Below, piece after piece: positions 27,812 to 36,107 of a DNA stretch of 39,814 bases. How positions within the stretch are numbered: position 1 is the first letter of the stretch; the number at the start of each line of letters is the position of its first letter. The notes beneath the pieces were generated by a model. It was not told the origin of the DNA. It searched no databases and was given only the letters and a program-made list of their open reading frames with translations. Origin of the DNA: Acidaminococcaceae bacterium. Lineage in GTDB: Bacteria > Bacillota > Negativicutes > Acidaminococcales > Acidaminococcaceae. Made by a program: the position numbers and the translations under genes. Location of the stretch: NCBI GenBank assembly GCA_022653215.1, contig JALCSJ010000002.1, positions 1 through 39,814 on the forward strand. The letters are read 5' to 3'.

Positions 27812-29241
27812 CGAACTCCTTGAGGAGTATCTTCTAATACAATGCCCTTGGCTGCCAGTTCATCACGAATAGCATCCGCTTTAGCGAAATCCTTAGCTTT
27901 TCTGGCCGTCTGACGTTCAGCTATTTTAGCTTCAATAGCCTGTTCTTCGCTTACTTCGTCAGCAGTCTTAGCCTCTGCTTTGCCGGTATTTTCCAAAATT
28001 CCGATAATGCCGGCCATTTCCTTGAACAGTTTATCCATTTGGTCAACTAATTTGCCATCGGGTTTTTGACCATCAGTCATTACAGCCTTGTGCAAAACAT
28101 TGATTTCTTTTGCCAAGGAGAACATGAAGCTAATAGCCAAAGCTGTGTTAAAGTCATCGTTCATGGCAGCAAAGAAACCTTCTCTGATTTTCTTGACATT
28201 TTCTCTTTGAGCCAGACTTGCTTCACTGGGACCCACATCAATTATTTTACTGATTTCAGCCAAATTATGCTGAGCAGTCCTCAGTCTCTCCAGACCTCTC
28301 TTGTCCTCTTCCAACCTGGCATCACTAAAGTCCAAAGGACTGCGATACTGAGTATTGAGGATAAAGAAACGTACTACTTCAGGTTCATATTTAGCCAAAA
28401 TTTCTTTTACTGTGAAGAAATTACCCAGAGACTTGGACATTTTTTCTTCGTTAATAGTAATAAAGCCATTATGAACCCAATATTTAACAAAAGGATGGCA
28501 GCCGGTGCAGCCTTCTGATTGAGCAATTTCATTTTCATGATGAGGGAATATTAAATCGCTGCCGCCCCCATGAAAATCGAAAGTTTTGCCCAGATATTTC
28601 ATGCTCATGGTAGAGCATTCAATATGCCAGCCGGGACGGCCTTTGCCCCAGGGACTATCCCAGGACGGCTCTCCCGGTTTTGCTGCTTTCCATAAGGCAA
28701 AATCCATAGGATTTTCTTTCCTGTCGTCTACATCCACTCTGGCCCCGGCCATCATATCGTCTAAATTACGGCCGCTTAATTCACCATAGTACTTAAATTT
28801 CTTAACCCTGTAATATACGTCTCCGTCCACAACATAACCATACCCGTTGTCAATCAGGTTTTGGACAGTCTTAATGATATCAGGAATATGTTCTGATACT
28901 CTGGGATAAATATGGGCTCTCTTTACATTCAGCTTGTCCATTACTTCGAAATAAGCATCAATGTACCTGTTGCAGATAACATCCCAGGTAACCCCTTCTT
29001 CATTTGCTTTATTAATAATCTTATCGTCAATATCCGTAAAATTTTGCACATGAGTTACATCATAACCTTCGTGCTCAAGAAACCGCCTAATAACATCCCA
29101 GGTAACAAAAGGACGGGCATTACCCACATGGGGGTCATTGTAAGGAGTAACACCGCAGACATAAATGCCTACCTTACCGGGCTCCTTGGGAACGAACTCT
29201 TCTTTTCTCCTGCTCATTGTATTATAGACTTGAATAGTCAT
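27796..29241 (-). CDS. cysS: Cysteinyl-tRNA synthetase
   Basis: VYNTMSRRKEEFVP, YVCGVTPYNDPHVGNARPFVTWDVIRR, WHIECSTMSMKYLG, KMSKSLGNF. Confidence 0.97.
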   Translation of the reverse strand: MTIQVYNTMSRRKEEFVPKEPGKVGIYVCGVTPYNDPHVGNARPFVTWDVIRRFLEHEGYDVTHVQNFTDIDDKIINKANEEGVTWDVICNRYIDAYFEVMDKLNVKRAHIYPRVSEHIPDIIKTVQNLIDNGYGYVVDGDVYYRVKKFKYYGELSGRNLDDMMAGARVDVDDRKENPMDFALWKAAKPGEPSWDSPWGKGRPGWHIECSTMSMKYLGKTFDFHGGGSDLIFPHHENEIAQSEGCTGCHPFVKYWVHNGFITINEEKMSKSLGNFFTVKEILAKYEPEVVRFFILNTQYRSPLDFSDARLEEDKRGLERLRTAQHNLAEISKIIDVGPSEASLAQRENVKKIREGFFAAMNDDFNTALAISFMFSLAKEINVLHKAVMTDGQKPDGKLVDQMDKLFKEMAGIIGILENTGKAEAKTADEVSEEQAIEAKIAERQTARKAKDFAKADAIRDELAAKGIVLEDTPQGVRWKKQ

Positions 29242-29254
29242 AACCTTCTCCTTT

Positions 29255-30724
29255 CTATTTTATGCCGGCCTTTTTCAGGCTAGCCTCCATACGTTGTTTT
29301 GTCCGTTCTGCCCCTAAAAGGGGAATCATTTCCACCAGTTCAGGACCATGCTGATTACCGGTTAAAGCAACTCTTACCGGCATATAAACATGCTTGCCGT
29401 TTAATTTTGTAGTTTTTTGAATGGTCTTAAACATAGCTTTTACCGTAGGACCATCTAAAGTTGCAGCTTCTGCTAATTCTTTGAAGAACATATCCATTAC
29501 AGTAGGAACAGTTTCCTCTTTCAAGACATCTGCCGCTTCCTGTGTTTCAAAGTCAAAATTGTCATTGAAATATAGGGCAACAGCCGGAGGAATTTGGGCA
29601 CCAAATTCCACTTGCGTTTGAGCAGTGGCTACAACTTTTTCCAGCCAGGCTAATTTTTCGCCGGTTTCCTCTCCTGTCATGTAACCTGCTTTTACCATGA
29701 ATGGTTTAGCCAAAGCGAAGAAATCTTCAGGTGTCATTTGTTTAATATAATGTGCATTAATCCAGTTTAATTTTTCAATATCAAAAACTGCCGGATTTTT
29801 TGCTACATGTTTCATATTAAAAGCTTTAATTAATTCTTCTGTAGTAAATATTTCCTGCTCATCGGTAGGAGCCCAGCCCAAAAGTGCCAGGAAGTTAACC
29901 AGAGCATGGGGCAAATACCCTAATTGCCTGTATTGATCACAGGAAGTAGCACCATGCCGCTTGCTCATTTTCTTTTTGTCTTTACCCAAAATCAAGGAAA
30001 TATGACCAAATTCCGGCCGTTTAAATCCCAGGGCATCATAAACCAATAATTGTCTGGGAGTGTTGGATAAATGCTCCTCAGCTCTGATTACATGGGTGAT
30101 GTGCATCAGAGAATCATCGATAACTACTGCATAGTTATAAGTAGGGATGCCATCAGCTTTTACAATAACAAAATCACCGATGCCGTCAGAATCAAAATGC
30201 ACTTCTCCCCGCACCAGATCATTAAATGTTAAATCTACTCCTTCAGGAACACGGAAACGAATAGTGGGTTTTCTGCCTTCTGCTTCAAATTTTGCTCTCT
30301 GTTCAGGAGTAAGGTTTCTGCACTTACCCATGTAGCGAGGCATTTTACCGGCAGCCGTAAGAGCTTCTCTTTCTGCTTCCAGTTCTTCCGGAGAGCAGTA
30401 ACAATAATAAGCCTTGCCTTCTGCCAATAATTGGTCCGTATACTTTTTGTAAATATCCAGACGTTCCATTTGACGATAAGGTCCGTAAGGTCCACCTACG
30501 TCAACGCCCTCATCCCAGTTGATGCCCAGCCATTTTAGAGCATTTTTTATATTTTCTTCGTATTCGGGCTTAGAACGGTCTCTGTCCGTATCTTCAATAC
30601 GCAGGACCATTTTCCCTCCTAATTTCTTAGCTAAAAGCCAGTTAAACAAAGCACTTCTGGCTCCGCCAATATGAAAAGGTCCCGTAGGACTGGGTGCAAA
30701 TCTTACACGTATTTCATTATCCAT
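29255..30724 (-). CDS. gltX: Glutamyl-tRNA synthetase (copy 2, in the canonical isp-gltX-cysS neighbourhood)
   Basis: RFAPSPTGPFHIGGARSALFNWLLA, KKMSKRHGATS. Confidence 0.95.
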   Translation of the reverse strand: MDNEIRVRFAPSPTGPFHIGGARSALFNWLLAKKLGGKMVLRIEDTDRDRSKPEYEENIKNALKWLGINWDEGVDVGGPYGPYRQMERLDIYKKYTDQLLAEGKAYYCYCSPEELEAEREALTAAGKMPRYMGKCRNLTPEQRAKFEAEGRKPTIRFRVPEGVDLTFNDLVRGEVHFDSDGIGDFVIVKADGIPTYNYAVVIDDSLMHITHVIRAEEHLSNTPRQLLVYDALGFKRPEFGHISLILGKDKKKMSKRHGATSCDQYRQLGYLPHALVNFLALLGWAPTDEQEIFTTEELIKAFNMKHVAKNPAVFDIEKLNWINAHYIKQMTPEDFFALAKPFMVKAGYMTGEETGEKLAWLEKVVATAQTQVEFGAQIPPAVALYFNDNFDFETQEAADVLKEETVPTVMDMFFKELAEAATLDGPTVKAMFKTIQKTTKLNGKHVYMPVRVALTGNQHGPELVEMIPLLGAERTKQRMEASLKKAGIK

Positions 30725-30745
30725 AATTCTATGCCTCCAAAAATT

Positions 30746-31933
30746 TTATATTTTTTTAATGGTAACTACAGCTTGGGAGGCAATGCCTTCTCCCCGCCCT
30801 GTAAAACCAAGTTGCTCTGTAGTAGTTGCTTTAACATTAATAGCATCTGCTGTCAAATGTAAAATATTTGACAGATTCTTTTCCATGGCTTCCCGATAAG
30901 AAGCCAGTTTTGGTTTTTGGGCAATAATAGTAACATCTGCATTATTGACCTGCCATCCTGCCTCCTGCAGCTTACCGATAACCTCTTTGAGCAGAACCAT
31001 GCTGTCTGCGTCTTTAAAAGCAGGATCTGTGTCCGGGAACAATTTACCTATGTCTCCAAATCCTGCAGCTCCCAGCATAGCATCCATCAATGCATGGAGA
31101 GCCACGTCTGCGTCTGAATGGCCTAAGAGTCCCAAGGTATATGGAATTGTCACCCCACACAGAATCAGCTTTCGGTCCGGTACCAGTCTATGTACATCAA
31201 ACCCGCTGCCTACATGAATATTATCTGCCATATTTGCTGCTCCTTTAATAAATGCTTCTCCCAGAATAAGGTCATCAGGAGTGGTAATTTTTATATTTTT
31301 ATAGTTTCCCATAACCACAGCTACCTTACCGCCTATTTGTTCAACGGCGCCGGCATCATCTGTGACCATATTCCCTGCTTTTTGCAGTTGGGCATATGCC
31401 TTGCGCAAAAGCTCCAGGGAGAAAATCTGCGGTGTCTGAACAGCCCATAGTCTGGAACGTTCCAAAGTCGCATTTACAAGCTTTTCGGGATTTACTTCTT
31501 TGATTGTATCCTTGCAGGGAACAGCTGCTATAGCTGCCCCTGTTTTTCTTGCCGTGCTCCATACTTCGGCAAACAGCTCACTGGCAGCAAAAGGTCTGGC
31601 TCCATCGTGGACAGCAATCCAGCCGGTTTTTTCTTTAATCTGAGCCAAGGCATTTGCCACAGAATCCTGTCTTTGCCTACCACCGGCTACCAATTGCCAG
31701 CGTACCAGAGGGAAATACCCCGTCTGATACTTCTTTAACATTTTTTCTGCTTCCGTCAATTCACCGCTGCCTACCACAATGAATACCGTGCCTAAATCCG
31801 GCAAATTATTTAATTGTCGGAGATTATGCACAATTATAGGCACTCCCGCCAGCTTGACAAAAGCTTTGTTCATACCCATCCCCAGCCTGGTTCCTTTGCC
31901 TGCTGCAGCTATAATAACATTTAATTTCTCCAT
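30746..31933 (-). CDS. ispDF: Bifunctional IspD/IspF (CDP-ME synthase / MEcPP synthase fusion)
   Basis: N-terminal IspD ([28 protein letters not shown]) fused to C-terminal IspF ([39 protein letters not shown]). Confidence 0.96.
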   Translation of the reverse strand: MEKLNVIIAAAGKGTRLGMGMNKAFVKLAGVPIIVHNLRQLNNLPDLGTVFIVVGSGELTEAEKMLKKYQTGYFPLVRWQLVAGGRQRQDSVANALAQIKEKTGWIAVHDGARPFAASELFAEVWSTARKTGAAIAAVPCKDTIKEVNPEKLVNATLERSRLWAVQTPQIFSLELLRKAYAQLQKAGNMVTDDAGAVEQIGGKVAVVMGNYKNIKITTPDDLILGEAFIKGAANMADNIHVGSGFDVHRLVPDRKLILCGVTIPYTLGLLGHSDADVALHALMDAMLGAAGFGDIGKLFPDTDPAFKDADSMVLLKEVIGKLQEAGWQVNNADVTIIAQKPKLASYREAMEKNLSNILHLTADAINVKATTTEQLGFTGRGEGIASQAVVTIKKI

Positions 31934-31944
31934 AATTCCAGCCC

Positions 31945-33057
31945 TTATTTGAGTTTAGCAAAAATCATTCTTCCTGCCGAAGTCTGCAAAACAGAAGTAA
32001 CAATAACAGGCGCTGTAAAATTAACAGAACGCTTGCCTCTTTCCACAACAATCATGGTACCATCGTCCAAATAGCCAATAGCCTGACCAGGTTCTTTGCC
32101 CTCCTTAGCTAAAAACACGTTTAATTCTTCCCCGGGCAAGACAGCCTGTTTAAGAGCATTAGCCAAATCATTAATATTCAGAATGCGAACACCTTGGATA
32201 TCTGCTACTTTGCTTAAATTATAATCATTAGTAGCTACATAGCCGCCCATTTCCTTGGCCAGCCTTAGCAGTTTAGTGTCAACTTCTGTTATATCATCAT
32301 AATCTTTGTCAGAAATAATAACCTGAGCCACTGTATTGCTTTGAATTTCTTTTACTACATCAAGACCGCGTCTGCCTCTGTTTCGCTTTAAAGTATCCGC
32401 AGAATCGGCGATTTTTTGTAATTCTTCAAGCACAAACTGCGCTATGACAATAGGTCCTTCCAAAAAGCCTGTGCTAATAATGTCTGCCACACGGCCATCA
32501 ATTAAAACACTGGTATCTAAAATTTTATAATTGCAGGAAACTGTTTTAGGAGCAACTTTTTTGTTTTTCTCTTTGGTATTTCTAAAAAAGCCTGTCCTAT
32601 CAAAAAACACTTCGATATCAGTACGTTTACTTAAGGCAACTTTGGCACCAACAATAGCAGCAACAATACTCAAGAGCAACGGTATGTAAGGACCCACAAT
32701 AGGCAGTCTGGAAAAAGCAGACCCGAAAAGAGTTGCTACGATCAAGCCTATTATCACCCCTGCCGCCACTACCACAATATCAAAAGTAGGCAAATTAGAA
32801 AGCATATCGGCAATTCTTTCGGAAACGATCAAGGTCTTGTTTAAAAGAAAAGGAGTCGTCACCCAGCCAACCATACCCAAAAGGACTACGCCTACTAAAC
32901 CCAGAGTGAAATCCAAAATCGTAAAACCGATAACACCTTCTTTAATAATGTCCCACCCCAAATATGCAACCAAAGGAGGAGTTAAAATTCTCATAAGAAA
33001 AAAACCTGCTACGGCAAAAATCAATGTTACCATTACTTTAGTAATTTTTTCTACCAT
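31945..33057 (-). CDS. PIN/TRAM-domain membrane protein (YacL family)
   Basis: Four N-terminal TM helices, [41 protein letters not shown]-terminal TRAM; in radA-isp synteny. Confidence 0.93.
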   Translation of the reverse strand: MVEKITKVMVTLIFAVAGFFLMRILTPPLVAYLGWDIIKEGVIGFTILDFTLGLVGVVLLGMVGWVTTPFLLNKTLIVSERIADMLSNLPTFDIVVVAAGVIIGLIVATLFGSAFSRLPIVGPYIPLLLSIVAAIVGAKVALSKRTDIEVFFDRTGFFRNTKEKNKKVAPKTVSCNYKILDTSVLIDGRVADIISTGFLEGPIVIAQFVLEELQKIADSADTLKRNRGRRGLDVVKEIQSNTVAQVIISDKDYDDITEVDTKLLRLAKEMGGYVATNDYNLSKVADIQGVRILNINDLANALKQAVLPGEELNVFLAKEGKEPGQAIGYLDDGTMIVVERGKRSVNFTAPVIVTSVLQTSAGRMIFAKLK

Positions 33058-33141
33058 TTTCTCACCTCCTTTGCGTTAAAACACTTCTAACTGCTATCAT
33101 TATATTTTACTATAAATCACACCATAAATATAGTAAAAAAA

Positions 33142-33174
33142 AATAAAATACGTCAGATTTTGACGTATTTTATT
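33142..33174 (-). terminator. Intrinsic terminator of carD
   Basis: 14-bp perfect stem AATAAAATACGTCA-gattt-TGACGTATTTTATT; minus-strand side continues in a T9 tract. Confidence 0.9.
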
Positions 33175-33186
33175 GACTTTTTCCTA

Positions 33187-33666
33187 TTATACAAACTTAC
33201 TCAGCCATTCTTCGCTTTTTTCCTCGTCCACAGATTGAACCAGCATAACTTCGCTAAGCAAAATATGCTTTGCCGTAATCAAAAGCCGTCTTTCACCTGT
33301 AGAAAGCTTTTTTTCTATGCCCTGAACAGCCAAAGTTCTCACCACATCTGCCACAGCATAAATATCCCCGGTTTTCATCTTGTCAATATAGAGATTAAAC
33401 CGTCTGTTCCATGTTATCTGCTTCATTTTGTTTTCAGGCCGGTCTTTAAGAACCTGCTCAACTTTTGTCAAAGCCTTTTTGTTGACAATATGCCTGACAC
33501 CTACTTTTTCCAGGTTTTCCGCAGGAATCATAACTTTCATGTTCTCCAAGAGCATTTGTACTACAAAATAGTCTACGGAAATCCCCTGAACTTTGCGTTT
33601 TTCAATTTCTTTAATTATTCCGCCACCGTGCATAGGATAGACTACCTTGTCCCCGATAGAAAACAT
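33187..33666 (-). CDS. CarD/CdnL-family RNA polymerase-interacting regulator
   Basis: MFSIGDKVVYPMHGGGIIKEIE, VRHIVNKKALTKVEQVLKDRPE; start at 33666 preceded by GGGAGG, rather than the longer ORF from 33714. Confidence 0.93.
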   Translation of the reverse strand: MFSIGDKVVYPMHGGGIIKEIEKRKVQGISVDYFVVQMLLENMKVMIPAENLEKVGVRHIVNKKALTKVEQVLKDRPENKMKQITWNRRFNLYIDKMKTGDIYAVADVVRTLAVQGIEKKLSTGERRLLITAKHILLSEVMLVQSVDEEKSEEWLSKFV

Positions 33667-33722
33667 GCCTTTTGCCTCCCTGTGATCGCCCATAAAAAGG
33701 GCATACTTTAACAACTGTTTCT

Positions 33723-33751
33723 ATTTTAACACAAATTCACAGGTATGTCAA
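33723..33751 (-). promoter_or_regulatory. carD promoter P2 (proximal)
   Basis: Minus strand TTGACA (33746-33751), 17-bp spacer, TAAAAT (33723-33728). Confidence 0.7.
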
Positions 33752-33759
33752 AAGAAATG

Positions 33760-33789
33760 ATTATACCATTTTAGTTTCTATGATGTCAA
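33760..33789 (-). promoter_or_regulatory. carD promoter P1 (distal)
   Basis: Minus strand TTGACA (33784-33789), 18-bp spacer, TATAAT (33760-33765). Confidence 0.75.
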
Positions 33790-33820
33790 TATAAATATAT
33801 AACTTTTTTATTTTATTTTT

Positions 33821-35197
33821 TCACTCCTTAAAAATGATTCGCAAAGCTTCTTCTACTGTTCCAACTTGAGAAACACCTTTAAGGTCATAACTTTCCTTTT
33901 TTAGACTGTTTTGGGGAACAATAAATTTACTAAAGCCCAATTTTGCTGCTTCCTTAATCCGCCGCTCTACCGCACTTACTGGCCTCATTTCCCCCGTTAA
34001 ACCAACTTCCCCGAGACAAAGACATCCCAGTGGTAAAGCTACATTGCGAAAACTTGATACTAATGCCGCAACTATAGCCAAATCCGCTGCGGGTTCACTA
34101 ACCTTTATGCCCCCTACGGCACATACATAGGCATCTTGCATACCGAAATTCATTCCTACTCTTTTTTCCAATACTGCCAGGAACATGTTAATCCGGTTAA
34201 AATCAATGCCTACTGCTGTCCTTCTGGGAAGGCCAAAAGGCGTTCTTGATACAAGTGCCTGAATTTCTGTAAGAATAGGTCTATTGCCTTCCATGACTGC
34301 TGTAATAGCTGAGCCCGGTACTACATTTTCCTTTTTGTCCAGAAAAAGCCCTGAAGGATTGATGATTTCCTTAAGTCCTGCTTCTTCCATGGAAAAAATA
34401 CCGCTTTCTTCAGTGGAACCAAAACGATTTTTAATAGCTCTCAATACTCTGAAAGCATATGACCTTTCTCCTTCGAATTGGAGTACCACATCAACCATAT
34501 GCTCCAAAAGACGCGGTCCGGCAATATTACCGTCTTTAGTAACATGACCAATAATAATTACAGCAATATTAGTTTCCTTGGCAAAGCGCAAAAGCTCTGC
34601 AGTACATTCTCTCACCTGGCCTACACTGCCCGCAGCTGTTTCCAGACGGTTAGTATACATTGTTTGGATAGAGTCTATAACTAACAGCCGTGGTTTAAGG
34701 TTCTTGGCCTGCAGCAAAATCCCCGTAAGTTCTGTAGCTGTCATAATCAGAAGATTATCAGAAGCTTCACCCAAACGCTCTGCGCGCATAGCAGTCTGAG
34801 CCTCAGATTCTTCTCCCGACACATACAAAACTTTTTCTCCGGTTCCTGCTACTTTCATACCAACATCCAAAGCAATAGTTGATTTGCCGATTCCCGGAGC
34901 TCCTGCCAGCAAAATTAAAGAGCCCGGAACTATACCGCCTCCCAGGACTCTGTCAAATTCACCAATATGGGTAGCAATTCTTTTAACTTTTGTTTTAGTG
35001 ACTTTAGAAATTGTAGTTGGCACAGCCTTTTCCCCTGTATCAAGAAAAGTTCGGCTGTTGGCCGGAACTATCGGTTCTTCCACAAAAGAATCCCAAGTAC
35101 CGCATTCCGGGCATTTACCCAGCCATTTAGGTGTTGCATAGCCACATTGCTGACAGACAAATTGTATTCTGTTTTTGGCCACTTTATTTGCCTCCAC
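33821..35197 (-). CDS. radA: DNA repair protein RadA (Sms)
   Basis: FVCQQCGYATPKWLGKCPECGTWDSF zinc motif, LLAGAPGIGKST, KNRFGSTEE, LGEVGLTGEMRPV. Confidence 0.97.
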   Translation of the reverse strand: MEANKVAKNRIQFVCQQCGYATPKWLGKCPECGTWDSFVEEPIVPANSRTFLDTGEKAVPTTISKVTKTKVKRIATHIGEFDRVLGGGIVPGSLILLAGAPGIGKSTIALDVGMKVAGTGEKVLYVSGEESEAQTAMRAERLGEASDNLLIMTATELTGILLQAKNLKPRLLVIDSIQTMYTNRLETAAGSVGQVRECTAELLRFAKETNIAVIIIGHVTKDGNIAGPRLLEHMVDVVLQFEGERSYAFRVLRAIKNRFGSTEESGIFSMEEAGLKEIINPSGLFLDKKENVVPGSAITAVMEGNRPILTEIQALVSRTPFGLPRRTAVGIDFNRINMFLAVLEKRVGMNFGMQDAYVCAVGGIKVSEPAADLAIVAALVSSFRNVALPLGCLCLGEVGLTGEMRPVSAVERRIKEAAKLGFSKFIVPQNSLKKESYDLKGVSQVGTVEEALRIIFKE

Positions 35198-35615
35198 TCA
35201 TTTTGCTATAGGCTTTTTTTACCATAGTCAGTTTGTCTTCTTCCGAAACCTGATCGCCGAATACATTTAAGAAATAATTAAATACAGCAGCCTCCCGGTC
35301 TGTCAGCATGCTATTAGCTTCCATGGCATGAACCAGCTCTCCGGCTGTTAAATTAGTTATTGTAGTACTGTTCAAAGTAGCTCTTGGCACATTATGAAGC
35401 CTGATAATGCGGATAAATCCCCCATTACCCCGCCGAGATTCCACTTCATAGCCCTTTTCAGGTGTAAACCTAGTAGTCAATGTATAAGTTATTTGAGAAG
35501 GGGCACAGCTTAATTTTTCAGCCAGCTGGCTTCTTTTTACATTAATTGAATCTGTATCATCACCAAATAATTCACTAATAATAAATTTTTCTATATCATC
35601 TGCAATATTACGCAT
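35184..35615 (-). CDS. ctsR: CtsR family transcriptional repressor
   Basis: MRNIADDIEKFIISELFG...VKRSQLAEKLSCAPSQITYTLTTRFTPEKGYEVESRRGNGGFIRIIRL; start at 35615 after AGGAGG. Confidence 0.94.
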   Translation of the reverse strand: MRNIADDIEKFIISELFGDDTDSINVKRSQLAEKLSCAPSQITYTLTTRFTPEKGYEVESRRGNGGFIRIIRLHNVPRATLNSTTITNLTAGELVHAMEANSMLTDREAAVFNYFLNVFGDQVSEEDKLTMVKKAYSKMSGGK

Positions 35616-35637
35616 AATAAAACCTCCTTGCTCTTCT

Positions 35638-35666
35638 ATTATATTTGACTTTTTGACTTTTGGCAA
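35638..35666 (-). promoter_or_regulatory. ctsR promoter with CtsR-like heptads in the spacer
   Basis: Minus strand TTGCCA (35661-35666), 17-bp spacer AAAGTCAAAAAGTCAAA, TATAAT (35638-35643). Confidence 0.75.
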
Positions 35667-35728
35667 GGGTAAATATCATAAACTGCTGGATAATTTGCCA
35701 GTCTGTACTTAAAATTTGGGATACAAAA

Positions 35729-35771
35729 AGAGCTGTGACATAATGATAAATAATCATTGTGTTACAGCTCT
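35729..35771 (-). terminator. Hairpin terminator of the three-tRNA operon; relative of 11059-11097
   Basis: Minus strand AGAGCTGTAACACAATGAT-tattt-ATCATTATGTCACAGCTCT followed by TTTTG; 19-bp stem with two wobble pairs. Confidence 0.8.
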
Positions 35772-35780
35772 GACATTTTG

Positions 35781-35855
35781 TGGCAGGAGTACTAGGACTT
35801 GAACCCAGATCTACGGTTTTGGAGACCGCTGCTCTACCAATTGAACTATACTCCT
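35781..35855 (-). tRNA. tRNA-Trp (CCA)
   Basis: AGGAGTATAGTTCAATTGGTAGAGCAGCGGTCTCCAAAACCGTAGATCTGGGTTCAAGTCCTAGTACTCCTGCCA. Confidence 0.95.
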
Positions 35856-35856
35856 A

Positions 35857-35931
35857 TGGAGCGGAAAACGAGACTCGAACTCGCGACCCCAACCTTGGCA
35901 AGGTTGTGCTCTACCACTGAGCTATTTCCGC
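35857..35931 (-). tRNA. tRNA-Gly (GCC), copy 2
   Basis: Identical over 75 nt to 25606-25680. Confidence 0.96.
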
Positions 35932-35934
35932 ACT

Positions 35935-36012
35935 TGGCGACCCAGGACGGACTTGAACCGACGATCTCCGCCGTGACAGGGCGGCATTCTAAACCAACTG
36001 AACTACTGGGCC
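35935..36012 (-). tRNA. tRNA-Asp (GTC), copy 2
   Basis: Identical over 78 nt to 25767-25844. Confidence 0.95.
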
Positions 36013-36037
36013 ACTTCTTGTAGTCTGACAGTTGTAT

Positions 36038-36066
36038 ATATTATCATAAAATCAACTTTCTGGCAA
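36038..36066 (-). promoter_or_regulatory. Promoter of the three-tRNA operon
   Basis: Minus strand TTGCCA (36061-36066), 17-bp spacer, TAATAT (36038-36043). Confidence 0.65.
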
Positions 36067-36100
36067 GTGATTTTTCTCTGTTCTGTGATTTTTCTCTGTT
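36067..36100. repeat. Two-copy tandem repeat, 18-bp period
   Basis: GTGATTTTTCTCTGTT at 36067-36082 and again at 36085-36100. Confidence 0.9.
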
Positions 36101-36107
36101 TATGTCT

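Noticed and set aside
33160-33711. 183-aa plus-strand ORF antisense to carD
   Set aside because: Long but fully opposite a confident CarD gene; composition (F/H/N-rich) fits antisense reading, and no SD was evident.
35799-36023. Plus-strand ORF of 74 aa
   Set aside because: Antisense to tRNA-Trp/Gly/Asp; shares its C-terminal peptide with the spurious ORF at 25736-25930 because the tRNAs are identical.
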